NCBI RefSeq assembly: GCF_047501175.1
Contig: NZ_JBEQWH010000002.1
Span: forward strand, 186,001-250,000
Reading direction: 5' to 3'
Length of the DNA stretch: 64,000 bases
DNA from: Methanoprimaticola sp047501175
Lineage (GTDB): Archaea > Thermoplasmatota > Thermoplasmata > Methanomassiliicoccales > Methanomethylophilaceae
The stretch's first letter is position 1. Each line of letters starts with the position of its first letter. This document shows positions 9,653-17,421 of this stretch, in pieces. The notes beneath the pieces are model-generated. The model did not search any database. It saw nothing but the letters and a program-made list of their open reading frames with translations, and had not been told where the DNA came from. Made by a program: the position numbers and the translations under genes.

Positions 9653-9660
9653 TTTATAAG
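9653..9660 (-). promoter_or_regulatory. TATA element for the Sel1 gene cluster
   Basis: CTTATAAA read leftward overlaps the last codons of pdxT. Its spacing of about 25 nt to the ATG at 9631 predicts a leaderless transcript and decides the start codon choice. Confidence 0.55.
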
Positions 9661-10232
9661 GGATTTCGTCCCCGGACCATGTCCAGGAAGTATTGGTGGA
9701 CCGTATCGTCCTCCGTCAGCTCGGGATGGAAGGAGGTCGCGAGCTGGTTCCCGTACCTGACCGCGACGGGGACCCCGCCGCACTCGCACAGGACGCGCAC
9801 CCCGTCCCCCACACGCGTGACCATGGGGGCGCGGATGAACTCCAGGGGGATCTCGGCCCCCGAATCGAAGACCCCGCGGGACGAGAAGCTCCCCAGCTGC
9901 CTGCCGTAGGCGTTCCTCCTGACGCCGATGGGCATGGTGGCCAGGTGCTCCGTACCGCCCTCGACCCCGTCCGCGAGGAGTATCATCCCCGCACAGGTCC
10001 CGAACACCGGGATGCCCCCATCGATCATCTCCCTGATGCGGTCGAACATCCCCAGGTCGCGGAGCAGCTTGCCCATGACTGTGCTCTCCCCGCCGGGGAT
10101 CACCATGGCGTCCAGACCCCTGTCCAGGTCCGCGGCCTTCCTGATCTCGAAGCATTCTGCGCCCAGACGCCCCAGGGACCGCTCGTGCTCGGCGAAGGCG
10201 CCCTGTACAGCGAGCACCCCGACCCTGCTCAT
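9654..10232 (-). CDS. pdxT: Pyridoxal 5'-phosphate synthase glutaminase subunit
   Basis: The 192-residue class I glutaminase hydrolyses glutamine and channels ammonia to PdxS. The PGGEST motif is at residues 46-51, the nucleophile is Cys80 in GTCAGM, and the His/Glu pair is in the C-terminal FHPELT. Length is typical. The start overlaps the stop of pdxS, the usual pairing in which PdxS and PdxT assemble into a 24-subunit PLP synthase. Confidence 0.95.
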   Translation of the reverse strand: MSRVGVLAVQGAFAEHERSLGRLGAECFEIRKAADLDRGLDAMVIPGGESTVMGKLLRDLGMFDRIREMIDGGIPVFGTCAGMILLADGVEGGTEHLATMPIGVRRNAYGRQLGSFSSRGVFDSGAEIPLEFIRAPMVTRVGDGVRVLCECGGVPVAVRYGNQLATSFHPELTEDDTVHQYFLDMVRGRNPL

Positions 10233-11125
10233 TGGCCGCGCTCCGCCATGCGGATGTTCTCGAGCTTGTCGATCTCGTCCCTGTTGATCCCGACCATCGC
10301 CTCGCCCAGGTCCTCGGACACTTCGGCGAGGACCTTCGGGTCGTTGTAGTCCGTTACCGCGCGCACTATGGCCGCGGCCCTCTTCTGGGGATTGCCGGAC
10401 TTGAATATGCCGGATCCGACGAACACCCCCTCGGCCCCGAGCTGCATCATCAGTGCCGCGTCCGCAGGGGTGGCGACCCCTCCGGCCGCGAAGTTGACGA
10501 CGGGGAGCCTCCCGCTGTTATGGACCTCGAACGCCAGGTCGAGGGGGACCTGGATCTTCTTCGCATACTCGTAGACCTCGTCATCGCTGAGGGAGACGAG
10601 GTCGCGAATCTGCCTGTTCATCGTCCTCATGTGGGACACGGCCTGGATGACGTCCCCTGTGCCGGGCTCCCCCTTGGTCCTGATCATGGACGCGCCCTCG
10701 CCGATGCGCCTGAGGGCCTCGCCGAGGTCCCTGGCACCGCAGACGAAGGGCACCTTGAACTGCCTCTTGTCTATGTGATAGATGTCGTCGGCGGGAGAGA
10801 GCACCTCGCTCTCGTCGATGTAATCGATCTCGATGGCCTGGAGGATCTGGGCCTCTGCGAAGTGTCCTATCCTGCACTTGGCCATGACCGGGATGGACAC
10901 CGCGTCCTGGATCCCCCTGATCATCTTGGGATCGGACATCCTCGATACGCCACCGGCCGCACGTATGTCGGCGGGGATCCTCTCCAGGGCCATGACCGCG
11001 CATGCCCCGGCCTCCTCCGCGATCCTGGCCTGCTCAGGGGTCGTGACGTCCATGATGACGCCGCCCTTCAGCATCTGTGCCAACTCCTTGTTCAGAACGT
11101 ACCTGTCGCTACTCTCGCCGACCAT
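10229..11125 (-). CDS. pdxS: Pyridoxal 5'-phosphate synthase lyase subunit
   Basis: The 298-residue TIM-barrel enzyme makes PLP from ribose 5-phosphate, glyceraldehyde 3-phosphate and ammonia. Recognisable segments are GGVIMDVTTPEQARIAEEAG, VMAKCRIGH with the catalytic Lys region, GEPGTGDV, and VNFAAGGVATPADAA. The ATG at 11125 was chosen because an AGGAG lies 8 nt upstream; an in-frame start at 11194 would add 23 residues not typical of PdxS. A TATA-like stretch (AATAATAAAA) lies near 11169-11178. It overlaps pdxT by 4 bp. Confidence 0.96.
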   Translation of the reverse strand: MVGESSDRYVLNKELAQMLKGGVIMDVTTPEQARIAEEAGACAVMALERIPADIRAAGGVSRMSDPKMIRGIQDAVSIPVMAKCRIGHFAEAQILQAIEIDYIDESEVLSPADDIYHIDKRQFKVPFVCGARDLGEALRRIGEGASMIRTKGEPGTGDVIQAVSHMRTMNRQIRDLVSLSDDEVYEYAKKIQVPLDLAFEVHNSGRLPVVNFAAGGVATPADAALMMQLGAEGVFVGSGIFKSGNPQKRAAAIVRAVTDYNDPKVLAEVSEDLGEAMVGINRDEIDKLENIRMAERGQ

Positions 11126-11243
11126 TCCAGAATCTCCTGCCGCTTCCCGCGACAGAGGTCGTAAATGGCTTTTATTATTTGATTGTTCACACAATTAAAT
11201 TCATCATTATACAATTATATACAATAATATTCGTTTTAAGACG

Positions 11244-11450
11244 TTATATCTGTCGATCAGCGATGAACCGGCCTCGCTCGTCGTCCCTTCCCTCCATGTC
11301 CTTCGGGATGGTGATAGTGACGTCCACCAGGTCGCCCTCGGCCACTCCGAGCATCTCCATGTAGCTCTTGAGGACCGTTATGTAGCGGGCGTTCCCGCGC
11401 TTCGTGATCTCTGCAGGGAACGTTATCGATGTCCTTCTTCTCTCGGCCAT
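11244..11450 (-). CDS. Small AbrB/SpoVT-like DNA-binding protein
   Basis: The 68-residue protein MAERRRTSITFPAEITKRGN... has the swapped-hairpin pattern of AbrB/MazE regulators: a beta strand, an RGN/Y-I-T-V-L turn, then LGVAEGDLVDVTITI. No toxin gene is adjacent, so a free-standing regulator is more likely than an antitoxin. The ATG at 11450 is preferred because the upstream in-frame extension to 11561 is A+T-rich and unlike the family. A TATATAATAT element near 11495-11505 lies about 50 nt upstream. Confidence 0.65.
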   Translation of the reverse strand: MAERRRTSITFPAEITKRGNARYITVLKSYMEMLGVAEGDLVDVTITIPKDMEGRDDERGRFIADRQI

Positions 11451-11599
11451 GTTATCTGTGAAGAATCTCCCGCACATCCATCCGTATAACCCGTATATAA
11501 TATGTATCCTGTGTATCAATACTAACAGAATAATCCGCTGAAAATCACATAATGATGACACCTGGTCTCATTATATACGAGCACGATATCGGAAACATT

Positions 11600-11847
11600 G
11601 CCAGGGTGGAAGTCCGCGTACGAGGACTTCCCGTCCTTGCACACGGGCTTCCGTCCTGAGAAATCCGAGGAGGTGAGAGACACGTCCGAAGAGAAGAAGG
11701 ACCAGAGCCCATATCTGCAAATCGCGGCCCTGGTCCTGAGTTTTGTTCGACTGATCGTCGAACTACTCAAATAAACCACTTACGACTGCCTTCGGGCGGT
11801 CGGTCATGATTCTGACATATCACTTGTCTTGCTTAATATAAAAACCT
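11600..11847 (+). repeat. Tandem unit, copy 1: leader hairpin, small ORF, UUCG hairpin, TATA-like box
   Basis: This is the first copy of a unit repeated about 357 bp downstream. In order it has a long imperfect hairpin (11608-11652), a 33-residue ORF (11673-11774), a hairpin with UUCG loop (11783-11802) and the 13-mer AATATAAAAACCT (11835-11847). The long hairpin has 20-nt arms and a TTCCC loop, and the arms differ from copy 2 while remaining largely pairable. The TATA-like 13-mer could act in either direction. Leftward it would give an RNA antisense to the ORF; rightward it would start the leader of copy 2. Confidence 0.7.
11673..11774 (+). CDS. Small hydrophobic peptide, paralogue 1 (33 aa)
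   Basis: The predicted peptide starts at GTG, overlapping a GGAGG, and has a charged N-terminus (SEEKKDQS) then a hydrophobic or amphipathic helix (LQIAALVLSFVRLIVELLK). It is 25/29 identical to the paralogue at 12034 over the shared region. Differences are mostly synonymous third positions (AGT/AGC, CGA/CGG, AAA/AAG) or hydrophobic swaps, which supports translation. No known family was recognised. A membrane-active toxin-like peptide is one possibility; this is inference. Confidence 0.5.
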   Translation: MRDTSEEKKDQSPYLQIAALVLSFVRLIVELLK

Positions 11848-11961
11848 AACTCGCCTCCTCCTATGATTCCTGAAAACTGGAAATCTACAACCCCACTCAC
11901 GGAATGGATCGATGTCCCCTCAGCAAACTACACCCCTGGATACAGGTGATACACGGATGAT

Positions 11962-12203
11962 CACAAAGTGGAAGTCTGCGTACAAGGTCTTCCGGCCTTT
12001 GTACGCGGACTCCTGCCCTGGGAATCCCAGGGAATGAGTTTGTCCGAAGAGAAGAAGGACCAGAGCCTGCAGCTGCAAATCGCGGCCCTGGTCCTGAGCA
12101 TCATTCGGCTGATCGTCGAACTACTCAAGTAAACCACTTACGGCCGCCGTCAGGCGATCGATTTCGGTTCAGATATACGATTGCATATCCAATATAAAAA
12201 CCT
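11962..12203 (+). repeat. Tandem unit, copy 2: leader hairpin, start-codon hairpin, small ORF, TATA-like box
   Basis: The second copy repeats the architecture: a 20-nt-arm hairpin with TTCC loop (11970-12013), then CCCTGGG-AAT-CCCAGGG (12016-12032) ending one base before the ATG, the small ORF (12034-12132), a weaker post-stop hairpin (12141-12160), and AATATAAAAACCT (12191-12203). The perfect 7-bp stem next to the ATG could block ribosome access. In copy 1 this stem is largely lost and replaced by GAGGAGG. Confidence 0.7.
12034..12132 (+). CDS. Small hydrophobic peptide, paralogue 2 (32 aa)
   Basis: The ATG-initiated 32-residue peptide begins MSLSEEKKDQS and ends with the helix LQIAALVLSIIRLIVELLK. 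It has the same charged-then-hydrophobic layout as the upstream paralogue. Translation initiation may be controlled by the hairpin at 12016-12032 that abuts the start codon. No homologous family is recognised. The conserved acidic/basic N-terminus and single helix resemble small membrane-associated peptides in general. Confidence 0.5.
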   Translation: MSLSEEKKDQSLQLQIAALVLSIIRLIVELLK

Positions 12204-12229
12204 TGACCGGATGTCAGAAAGCAACGGAC

Positions 12230-13549
12230 TCATCCCTCGATCGTCCTCTCCCTGACCTCCTCCTCCCCGAAGACCGGGTCGTCGGAGGACTTCTCCCTGG
12301 AGACCAGCAGGAGCGCCACGGCGACCATCGCGAACACCGTCATGAGCCCCCATACGGCGGAGAAGTTCTCCAGGGAGTACGTGGTCCCGATGATGTACCC
12401 GGAGACGGTCGTGCCGATGCTCGCACCCAGGAAGAGGAATATGTTCGCCGCGGACACGGCGGTCCCGGAGACGGCCACGGGATACCATTCCTTGATCGTG
12501 GCGAACGTCAGGGTCATGAAACCGCCGAAGAACCCGAACAGGAAGCTGACGGCGAACCAGAACCCGTAGCTCTCTATGCGTCCGGCGAACACGAAGAGGA
12601 CCACCCACGTCAGCGCGAACGCAGCGGTCCCGAGGACCATGGCCCTCCTCTTGGACCTTATTATGCCCCTGGTGGTCAGGGCCCCGATCGCCACGGTGCT
12701 CATGATCTTCCCGATCCCGAGGACGGTGACCATCCATGCCGCCGATATCGCGAAGTCGTAGACGGAGTCGAAGTACTTGACTGCCCAGGTCCCCTGGAAC
12801 GTCATTATGGACCCGTAGACGAGGAAATACGCGAGGGCGCACGGCCAGAACCTCCTGCCCCCGGACATCACGATGCGGAGCCCGGTCAGCACCGGGACCC
12901 TCGCCTTGGTCGAGTCCCCCGTGGAACCCTCCACGTCCTCGGTCGACGGGAGTCCGCGCTCGCTCGGATGGTCCCTGATGACCACCATGCACGCCACCGC
13001 GAGGACCAGCGTGACGACGCCCAGGATGAGGAACACGTCCCTCCATCCCACCGCCTCGGCCAGCAGGCTGAGCGGTCCGGACGCGGCGATGGCGCCGACG
13101 TTCCCCACCGCGATCACCACCCCGCTGAGGACGGCGAAGTCCTGCTTCGGGAACCATACGGATATGAGCTTCATCAACGGGACGTAGGCCACGGCCATCC
13201 CCGCGGCGATCATCATCTTCCCGAGGACCATCATCCAGAACTCCGTCCCCGCGAAGGTCAGGAGCGATCCCGCGGACGCTATGACGAGGAACACGGTGCA
13301 GGCCACGCGCGGACCGAAGCGGTCGGTCAGGAGCCCGCACGGGATCTGCATGGCGGTGTACGTCCAGAAGTAGACGCTGCTGAGGATCCCGATGGTCCCT
13401 CCGACCTCCTCCACTATGTCGGAACCGACGACGCTGACGGACATCCTGTGGAAGTACACGAAGAAGTAGCCGACGGTGAGGACGGCGAATATCGCCCACC
13501 TGTGTCTCCACAGGCGGCGCATGACATCTTCCGGGTAGCCGTCGGACAT
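12230..13549 (-). CDS. MFS transporter, 12 TM (organophosphate/anion-symporter-like)
   Basis: The 439-residue protein has two six-helix halves and a charged central loop (SERGLPSTEDVEGSTGDS). The opening GYFFVYFHRMSVSVVGSDIV and LTDRFGPR motif A resemble the UhpC/GlpT/ACS-type MFS families. Substrate unknown. A TATA element (TTATAAATA, 13572-13580 on the minus strand) centred about 27 nt upstream of the ATG implies a leaderless message. No regulator gene is adjacent. Confidence 0.82.
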   Translation of the reverse strand: MSDGYPEDVMRRLWRHRWAIFAVLTVGYFFVYFHRMSVSVVGSDIVEEVGGTIGILSSVYFWTYTAMQIPCGLLTDRFGPRVACTVFLVIASAGSLLTFAGTEFWMMVLGKMMIAAGMAVAYVPLMKLISVWFPKQDFAVLSGVVIAVGNVGAIAASGPLSLLAEAVGWRDVFLILGVVTLVLAVACMVVIRDHPSERGLPSTEDVEGSTGDSTKARVPVLTGLRIVMSGGRRFWPCALAYFLVYGSIMTFQGTWAVKYFDSVYDFAISAAWMVTVLGIGKIMSTVAIGALTTRGIIRSKRRAMVLGTAAFALTWVVLFVFAGRIESYGFWFAVSFLFGFFGGFMTLTFATIKEWYPVAVSGTAVSAANIFLFLGASIGTTVSGYIIGTTYSLENFSAVWGLMTVFAMVAVALLLVSREKSSDDPVFGEEEVRERTIEG

Positions 13550-13609
13550 GGTTCGCGGAACCGTGAAACATTATTTATAACTCGGGTATCAGAGCTTCGG
13601 CCCCTCGAT

Positions 13610-14158
13610 TCATGACCCGTTGCCGCAATCGCGCCCCACGTCCCCGCCGCGGAGATGGGAGACCAGCTCGTCCGTCGTCGAGAGTGCGGACAGGACGCAT
13701 GCCAAAGAACATATCGGGACCAGGGCCTGGGTGCCCATGGCGAACGGCACGACGAAGACCAGGAGCCCCGACGCCTTGTTGAGGACCGAGTGCTTCGGTT
13801 CGACGGACCCCGTCCTGACCGCGCACGCCGCATAGGCGAGCGCGCGGACCGCGGCTATCGCGACCGCCACGACCCATATGGCCGGCGGGAGCTCGTCCGA
13901 CAGAATCGGGAGCAGTGCGACGAGGGCCATCCCGTAGAACACTATGTCCGCGACGGTGTCCAGCCGTGCGCCGGACCTGCTCTCCGCATGCGTGCGCCTG
14001 GCGACCGTGCCGTCCAGGACGTCGCTGAGGCCACATGACACGTAGACCGCGAAGAACGGGACGGACAATGGGTCCGTGAACAGCAGCCCGACGGAGGACA
14101 GCATGCGGAATAACGATAGACCGTCCGCCAACCTCCCCGTACGCCGTCCCGATGCCAT
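13610..14158 (-). CDS. CDP-alcohol phosphatidyltransferase family protein
   Basis: The 182-residue membrane protein contains the CDP-OH-P signature in SDVLDGTVARR followed by SGARLDTVAD, matching DGxxAR-x8-GxxxDxxxD. Such enzymes transfer a phospho-alcohol head group, such as inositol-phosphate, serine or glycerol-phosphate, from CDP-lipid during archaeal phospholipid synthesis. Head group not determinable. The ATG at 14158 was chosen because the upstream in-frame extension reads as low-complexity sequence antisense to the neighbouring region. Confidence 0.8.
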   Translation of the reverse strand: MASGRRTGRLADGLSLFRMLSSVGLLFTDPLSVPFFAVYVSCGLSDVLDGTVARRTHAESRSGARLDTVADIVFYGMALVALLPILSDELPPAIWVVAVAIAAVRALAYAACAVRTGSVEPKHSVLNKASGLLVFVVPFAMGTQALVPICSLACVLSALSTTDELVSHLRGGDVGRDCGNGS

Positions 14159-14223
14159 CCGATGCCCTGCGGACGTATCGTCTTCTCCGATATAGGCGTT
14201 GCATCGGTCGCCGCCGGCGGGAC

Positions 14224-14583
14224 TCACTCGCACTTCGCGTCGAAATGACGGGCCAGGTTCGTGTAGATCTCCCTGACCTCGAACGAATCCATGTCCAGCG
14301 TCCCGTCCTTCTGCATCAGCTGGTTCTCGAACCTGTTGACCAGGCACAGGAGCCTCCCCTTGTGGGTGAGGGAGTATACCGGGACCTTCTGGCCCTTCTC
14401 GCGGATGCGGGTCTCCAGTGCGCCGCACCCGGTGAGCTCCGTGAGGAGGCGCGGTATCCTGACCCTCGACCCGGACAGCCGGTACAGGTCCGACTCGATG
14501 ACCTCCCCTGAGTCGGATATGGTGCTCAAGACACTTGCGAGGAGTTCCCTATCTGTGACGGTCTCCCTATATTTCGCAGTCAT
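14224..14583 (-). CDS. Small winged-helix protein (119 aa)
   Basis: The product starts MTAKYRETVTDRELLASVLS and has a helix-turn-helix-like stretch IPRLLTELTGCGALETRIRE followed by a wing-like VPVYSLTHKGRLL. This suggests a small transcriptional regulator of PadR or ArsR-like build. Family and target are not recognised. The start is uncertain: an in-frame upstream ATG at 14658 exists, but the intervening DNA is A+T-rich like promoter sequence, and a TATA-like GGTATTTATATC lies just upstream at about 14588-14599. Confidence 0.6.
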   Translation of the reverse strand: MTAKYRETVTDRELLASVLSTISDSGEVIESDLYRLSGSRVRIPRLLTELTGCGALETRIREKGQKVPVYSLTHKGRLLCLVNRFENQLMQKDGTLDMDSFEVREIYTNLARHFDAKCE

Positions 14584-14721
14584 GGACGATATAAATACCG
14601 TTTCAATAAAACCAGATTTTTTCTTAAATTGTGTAGCGTGTAACAAATTGATTAACATTTAATACATTTAAGATGATACAACGCCACAGGATGTTCACCT
14701 CATCCGGCCCGGAGGTAGCCC

Positions 14722-15357
14722 ATGCCCGCAGAGAAGTTCCAGGTCTCCCGCAGAACGCTGGTCGTTCTGGCAGTCGCGGTAGTATCCGTTTCCGCGTTCG
14801 TAGGATACCTCTGGGACCGTAACGGCGGGTCGCTGGACTTCTCCGACACGGATGTCATGATCGTGATCTCCGGGTCCATGGACGGGGAGCCCCGGACGCA
14901 GTACGAGATATCCACCATCCCCCTCGGGAGCATGGTGTTCGTCAGGGACGTCCCCTCGGACCCCGCAGGGAAGGAGGGGTTCTACTCCTCGCTGAGGGTC
15001 GGCGACGTTCTGACCTTCGACTACGAGCATCCCGTCTCCCACGAGACGATGGTCGTCACCCACCGCATCATCGACATCTCGGAGTCCGGGGGGACGTACA
15101 CGTACACCCTCAAGGGGGACTCCATCGCGGACGACCCCACCAACGGCTCGGTCCAGGTCGTCACGTCCCAATCGGGGGACGTCATCGGGAAGGTCGTCGG
15201 CGTGTCCCACTGGATGGGGGAGCTCGTGGTGTTCCTGTCCACATGGACCGGGAAGGCATGCCTCATCCTGATACCGTGTGCGATACTGATCGTCTCGGAG
15301 GTCAGGAGCATCCTGCGCAACGCGAGGGAGCTCAGGGAGGGATCGGAAGATGACTGA
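14722..15357 (+). CDS. Signal peptidase I, SipW/Sec11-like (S26B)
   Basis: The 211-residue protein has TM segments at about residues 11-30 and 170-195, with the catalytic Ser52 in the SGSMDG motif. A second conserved element VVTHRII supplies the His used in place of Lys in ER-type and SipW-type signal peptidases. It cleaves signal peptides on the outer face of the membrane. It is followed, with 8-bp and 4-bp overlaps, by two surface-protein genes, then by a TasA-like gene, as sipW precedes tasA in Bacillus. Dedicated processing of these neighbours is inferred. Confidence 0.85.
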   Translation: MPAEKFQVSRRTLVVLAVAVVSVSAFVGYLWDRNGGSLDFSDTDVMIVISGSMDGEPRTQYEISTIPLGSMVFVRDVPSDPAGKEGFYSSLRVGDVLTFDYEHPVSHETMVVTHRIIDISESGGTYTYTLKGDSIADDPTNGSVQVVTSQSGDVIGKVVGVSHWMGELVVFLSTWTGKACLILIPCAILIVSEVRSILRNARELREGSEDD

Positions 15358-16858
15358 CAGACGCAAGATCGCGGTGGCGGTCATCATCGCCGCCCTGGCC
15401 GTCACGACGGCGGCGATAGTGCTTTATCCGCACGGCATAGAGGTGGAGATCGAAGGGGAGGGGACCGTCACCCCCTCGGACGGCTCGATCAGGTTCTATC
15501 AGGACATCGAGTTCTCGCTGGAACCCGCCGCGGGCTGGCACGTCGGGGAGGTGACCCTCGACGGGAAGGATGTCGAGGTCGTCGACGGGAAGGTCGCCGT
15601 CTCGGCCTCGGCGTTGGACTTCTCCACCATGAGATTGAAGGTCACGTTCGTCCAGGGATCCCCGGAGGACGTCCGCTCGCTCACCGTCAGATCCAACGAG
15701 GGGGGTTCGACGGACCCCCACGGGACCGTGGAGTACGCGAAGGGAACGACAGTCTCCGTGTCCATCGTACCCGACGACGGATACGGGATATCCGGGATCA
15801 CCGTCGACGGGAAGGCCGTCGGGGCCGTTGACGAACTGAGCGTCACGATGGACTCGGACCACGTCGTCGAGGTCACGTTCGCTCCGGTGAAGACGTACAC
15901 CATAACCGCGTCCGCAGGGTCCGGAGGGTCCATCTCCCCCAGCGGTCCGGTGGAGGTCCGTGCGGGAGAGGACATCACGTTCACGGCGAGAGCGCACTCC
16001 GACTACTCGGTGTCGTACCTGATGGTGGACGGAAAGAGGGTGTCCGGGAAGACCTCGTACACCTTCTCGGACGTCGATTCGGACCACACCATAAGCGTGG
16101 TGTTCAGGTACACCGGCGGATCGGGCCCGGTGACCCCATCCGAGCCTACCCTCGAGAGGATAGAGGTCACGAGGAACCCCGACAGGATGGCCTACACAGT
16201 GGGACAGACCTTCGACCCTACCGGCATGGTCATCAGGGCGACCTATTCCGACGGCTCCGCCCGCGACATCTCCAGCGGCTATTCGTTCAGTCCGGGGATG
16301 TTCGCGCAGGCCGGGGACCAGACGGTCACCGTATCATACGGCGGGAAGACCTGTACCCTGGAGGTGTCCGTGACATCCGGCCAGAGCCTCACCGTCAGCG
16401 TGACGTCGTACAGGGGAACGATGGTGGATGCCTCGGGGAACATCGTCGGGTTCGACGACGGCGGGGTCCCGTACGGTCTGAACGACCTCCACACACGCAC
16501 GGAGGGGATCGTCCCCGGGATCGAGCAGACCATAAGGCTGAAGGTGACCAACGACGGCGGGACCGACCTGCACGCGTTCGTGTTCGTCAAGGACCTGGTG
16601 TGCGACGGCGACTCGCTCGCCGACCAGATATTCCTCTCATCAGGGTCCAGCAAAGTGCCGGTGTCCTCGGCGAACGCGGAGACGGTGACCTCCGAGAGCG
16701 CGTTCCTGGACCTCGGCATGATCTCGGGAGGTCAGTTCACGGAGTTCGAGTTGACCTTAAGCTTCCCGTCCTCCAGCGACAACAACGACGCAATGGGGGA
16801 GACTATCAGTTTCGACCTGGGCGTGTTCGCCTCTGAATCGGTGGAGGAATCGCCATGA
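15350..16858 (+). CDS. Secreted or membrane-anchored surface protein with beta-repeat domains (502 aa)
   Basis: An N-terminal hydrophobic segment (residues 6-25) precedes three tandem domains of the bacterial-repeat type with GGSxxPxGxxxxxxG patterns, for example GGSTDPHGTVEYAKGT and GGSISPSGPVEVRAGE. A bacterial Ig-like domain (IEVTRNPDRMAYTVGQTFDP) follows near residue 263. The C-terminal ~150 residues have the pattern FVKDLVCDGDSLADQIFL, reminiscent of TasA-type beta domains. It overlaps the signal peptidase gene by 8 bp. Likely extracellular; binding partner unknown. Confidence 0.72.
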   Translation: MTDRRKIAVAVIIAALAVTTAAIVLYPHGIEVEIEGEGTVTPSDGSIRFYQDIEFSLEPAAGWHVGEVTLDGKDVEVVDGKVAVSASALDFSTMRLKVTFVQGSPEDVRSLTVRSNEGGSTDPHGTVEYAKGTTVSVSIVPDDGYGISGITVDGKAVGAVDELSVTMDSDHVVEVTFAPVKTYTITASAGSGGSISPSGPVEVRAGEDITFTARAHSDYSVSYLMVDGKRVSGKTSYTFSDVDSDHTISVVFRYTGGSGPVTPSEPTLERIEVTRNPDRMAYTVGQTFDPTGMVIRATYSDGSARDISSGYSFSPGMFAQAGDQTVTVSYGGKTCTLEVSVTSGQSLTVSVTSYRGTMVDASGNIVGFDDGGVPYGLNDLHTRTEGIVPGIEQTIRLKVTNDGGTDLHAFVFVKDLVCDGDSLADQIFLSSGSSKVPVSSANAETVTSESAFLDLGMISGGQFTEFELTLSFPSSSDNNDAMGETISFDLGVFASESVEESP

Positions 16859-17253
16859 GACGCCCACTGATCATCCTTATGGTAGCCACGATCCTCATGG
16901 CGACGCTCATCTCACAGATAGAGATCACCAAGTCCTGGTACTCAGACACGGAAGAAGCAGATATCGAAGTCTCGATCATGATGATCGAGATAACCGATTC
17001 CAACAACAACGAGGTATCTCCCGAGACTGCGGATGGCCCCTGGAGCTGGACGCTGTCCGCAGGGACGTATACGATTGTTCCAACAGTGAACGTATCGTTC
17101 TCAAGCACGGCAGAGATAAGTCCAGCGACAGACGGAACCCTCGGAACCGACGGCAGAAGCCTCTCGATTGTTTCAGGGCAGCCATGCACCATCACCCTTG
17201 CAGCTGGAACGACCCTGACTCTGACATCCCCGCATACCGGGACATCATCCTGA
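16855..17253 (+). CDS. TasA/camelysin-like small surface protein (132 aa)
   Basis: The hydrophobic leader (residues 4-20) is followed by KSWYSDTEEADIEVSIM. This is the same post-signal motif (W-x-S-D-T-E-x-A-D) as in the larger protein at 17422 and in SipW-dependent substrates. The rest is beta-rich and ends with a Thr/Ser-rich tail. It starts in a 4-bp overlap with the preceding gene. A filament or matrix subunit processed by the upstream peptidase is the inferred role. Confidence 0.65.
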   Translation: MRRPLIILMVATILMATLISQIEITKSWYSDTEEADIEVSIMMIEITDSNNNEVSPETADGPWSWTLSAGTYTIVPTVNVSFSSTAEISPATDGTLGTDGRSLSIVSGQPCTITLAAGTTLTLTSPHTGTSS

Positions 17254-17421
17254 ATCACACTCCATCAGCCACGGCTCCCGACAGGGAGGATGAGGCGCAT
17301 CCCAGTATGCGTCCGTGGCAACCGCACGACCCTGGGAAGAGTTCTGGAGTCGGAAAAACCGGCCGTTGCTCGGAAAAAGAGAGCACGGCCGTCTCCGAAA
17401 GAAAAAGGAGGGAAACAAGAA

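Noticed and set aside
11244..11450. AbrB-like protein as antitoxin of the neighbouring small peptides
   Set aside because: It is on the opposite strand, has its own promoter, and AbrB-type antitoxins normally overlap their toxin gene. The link is not supported.
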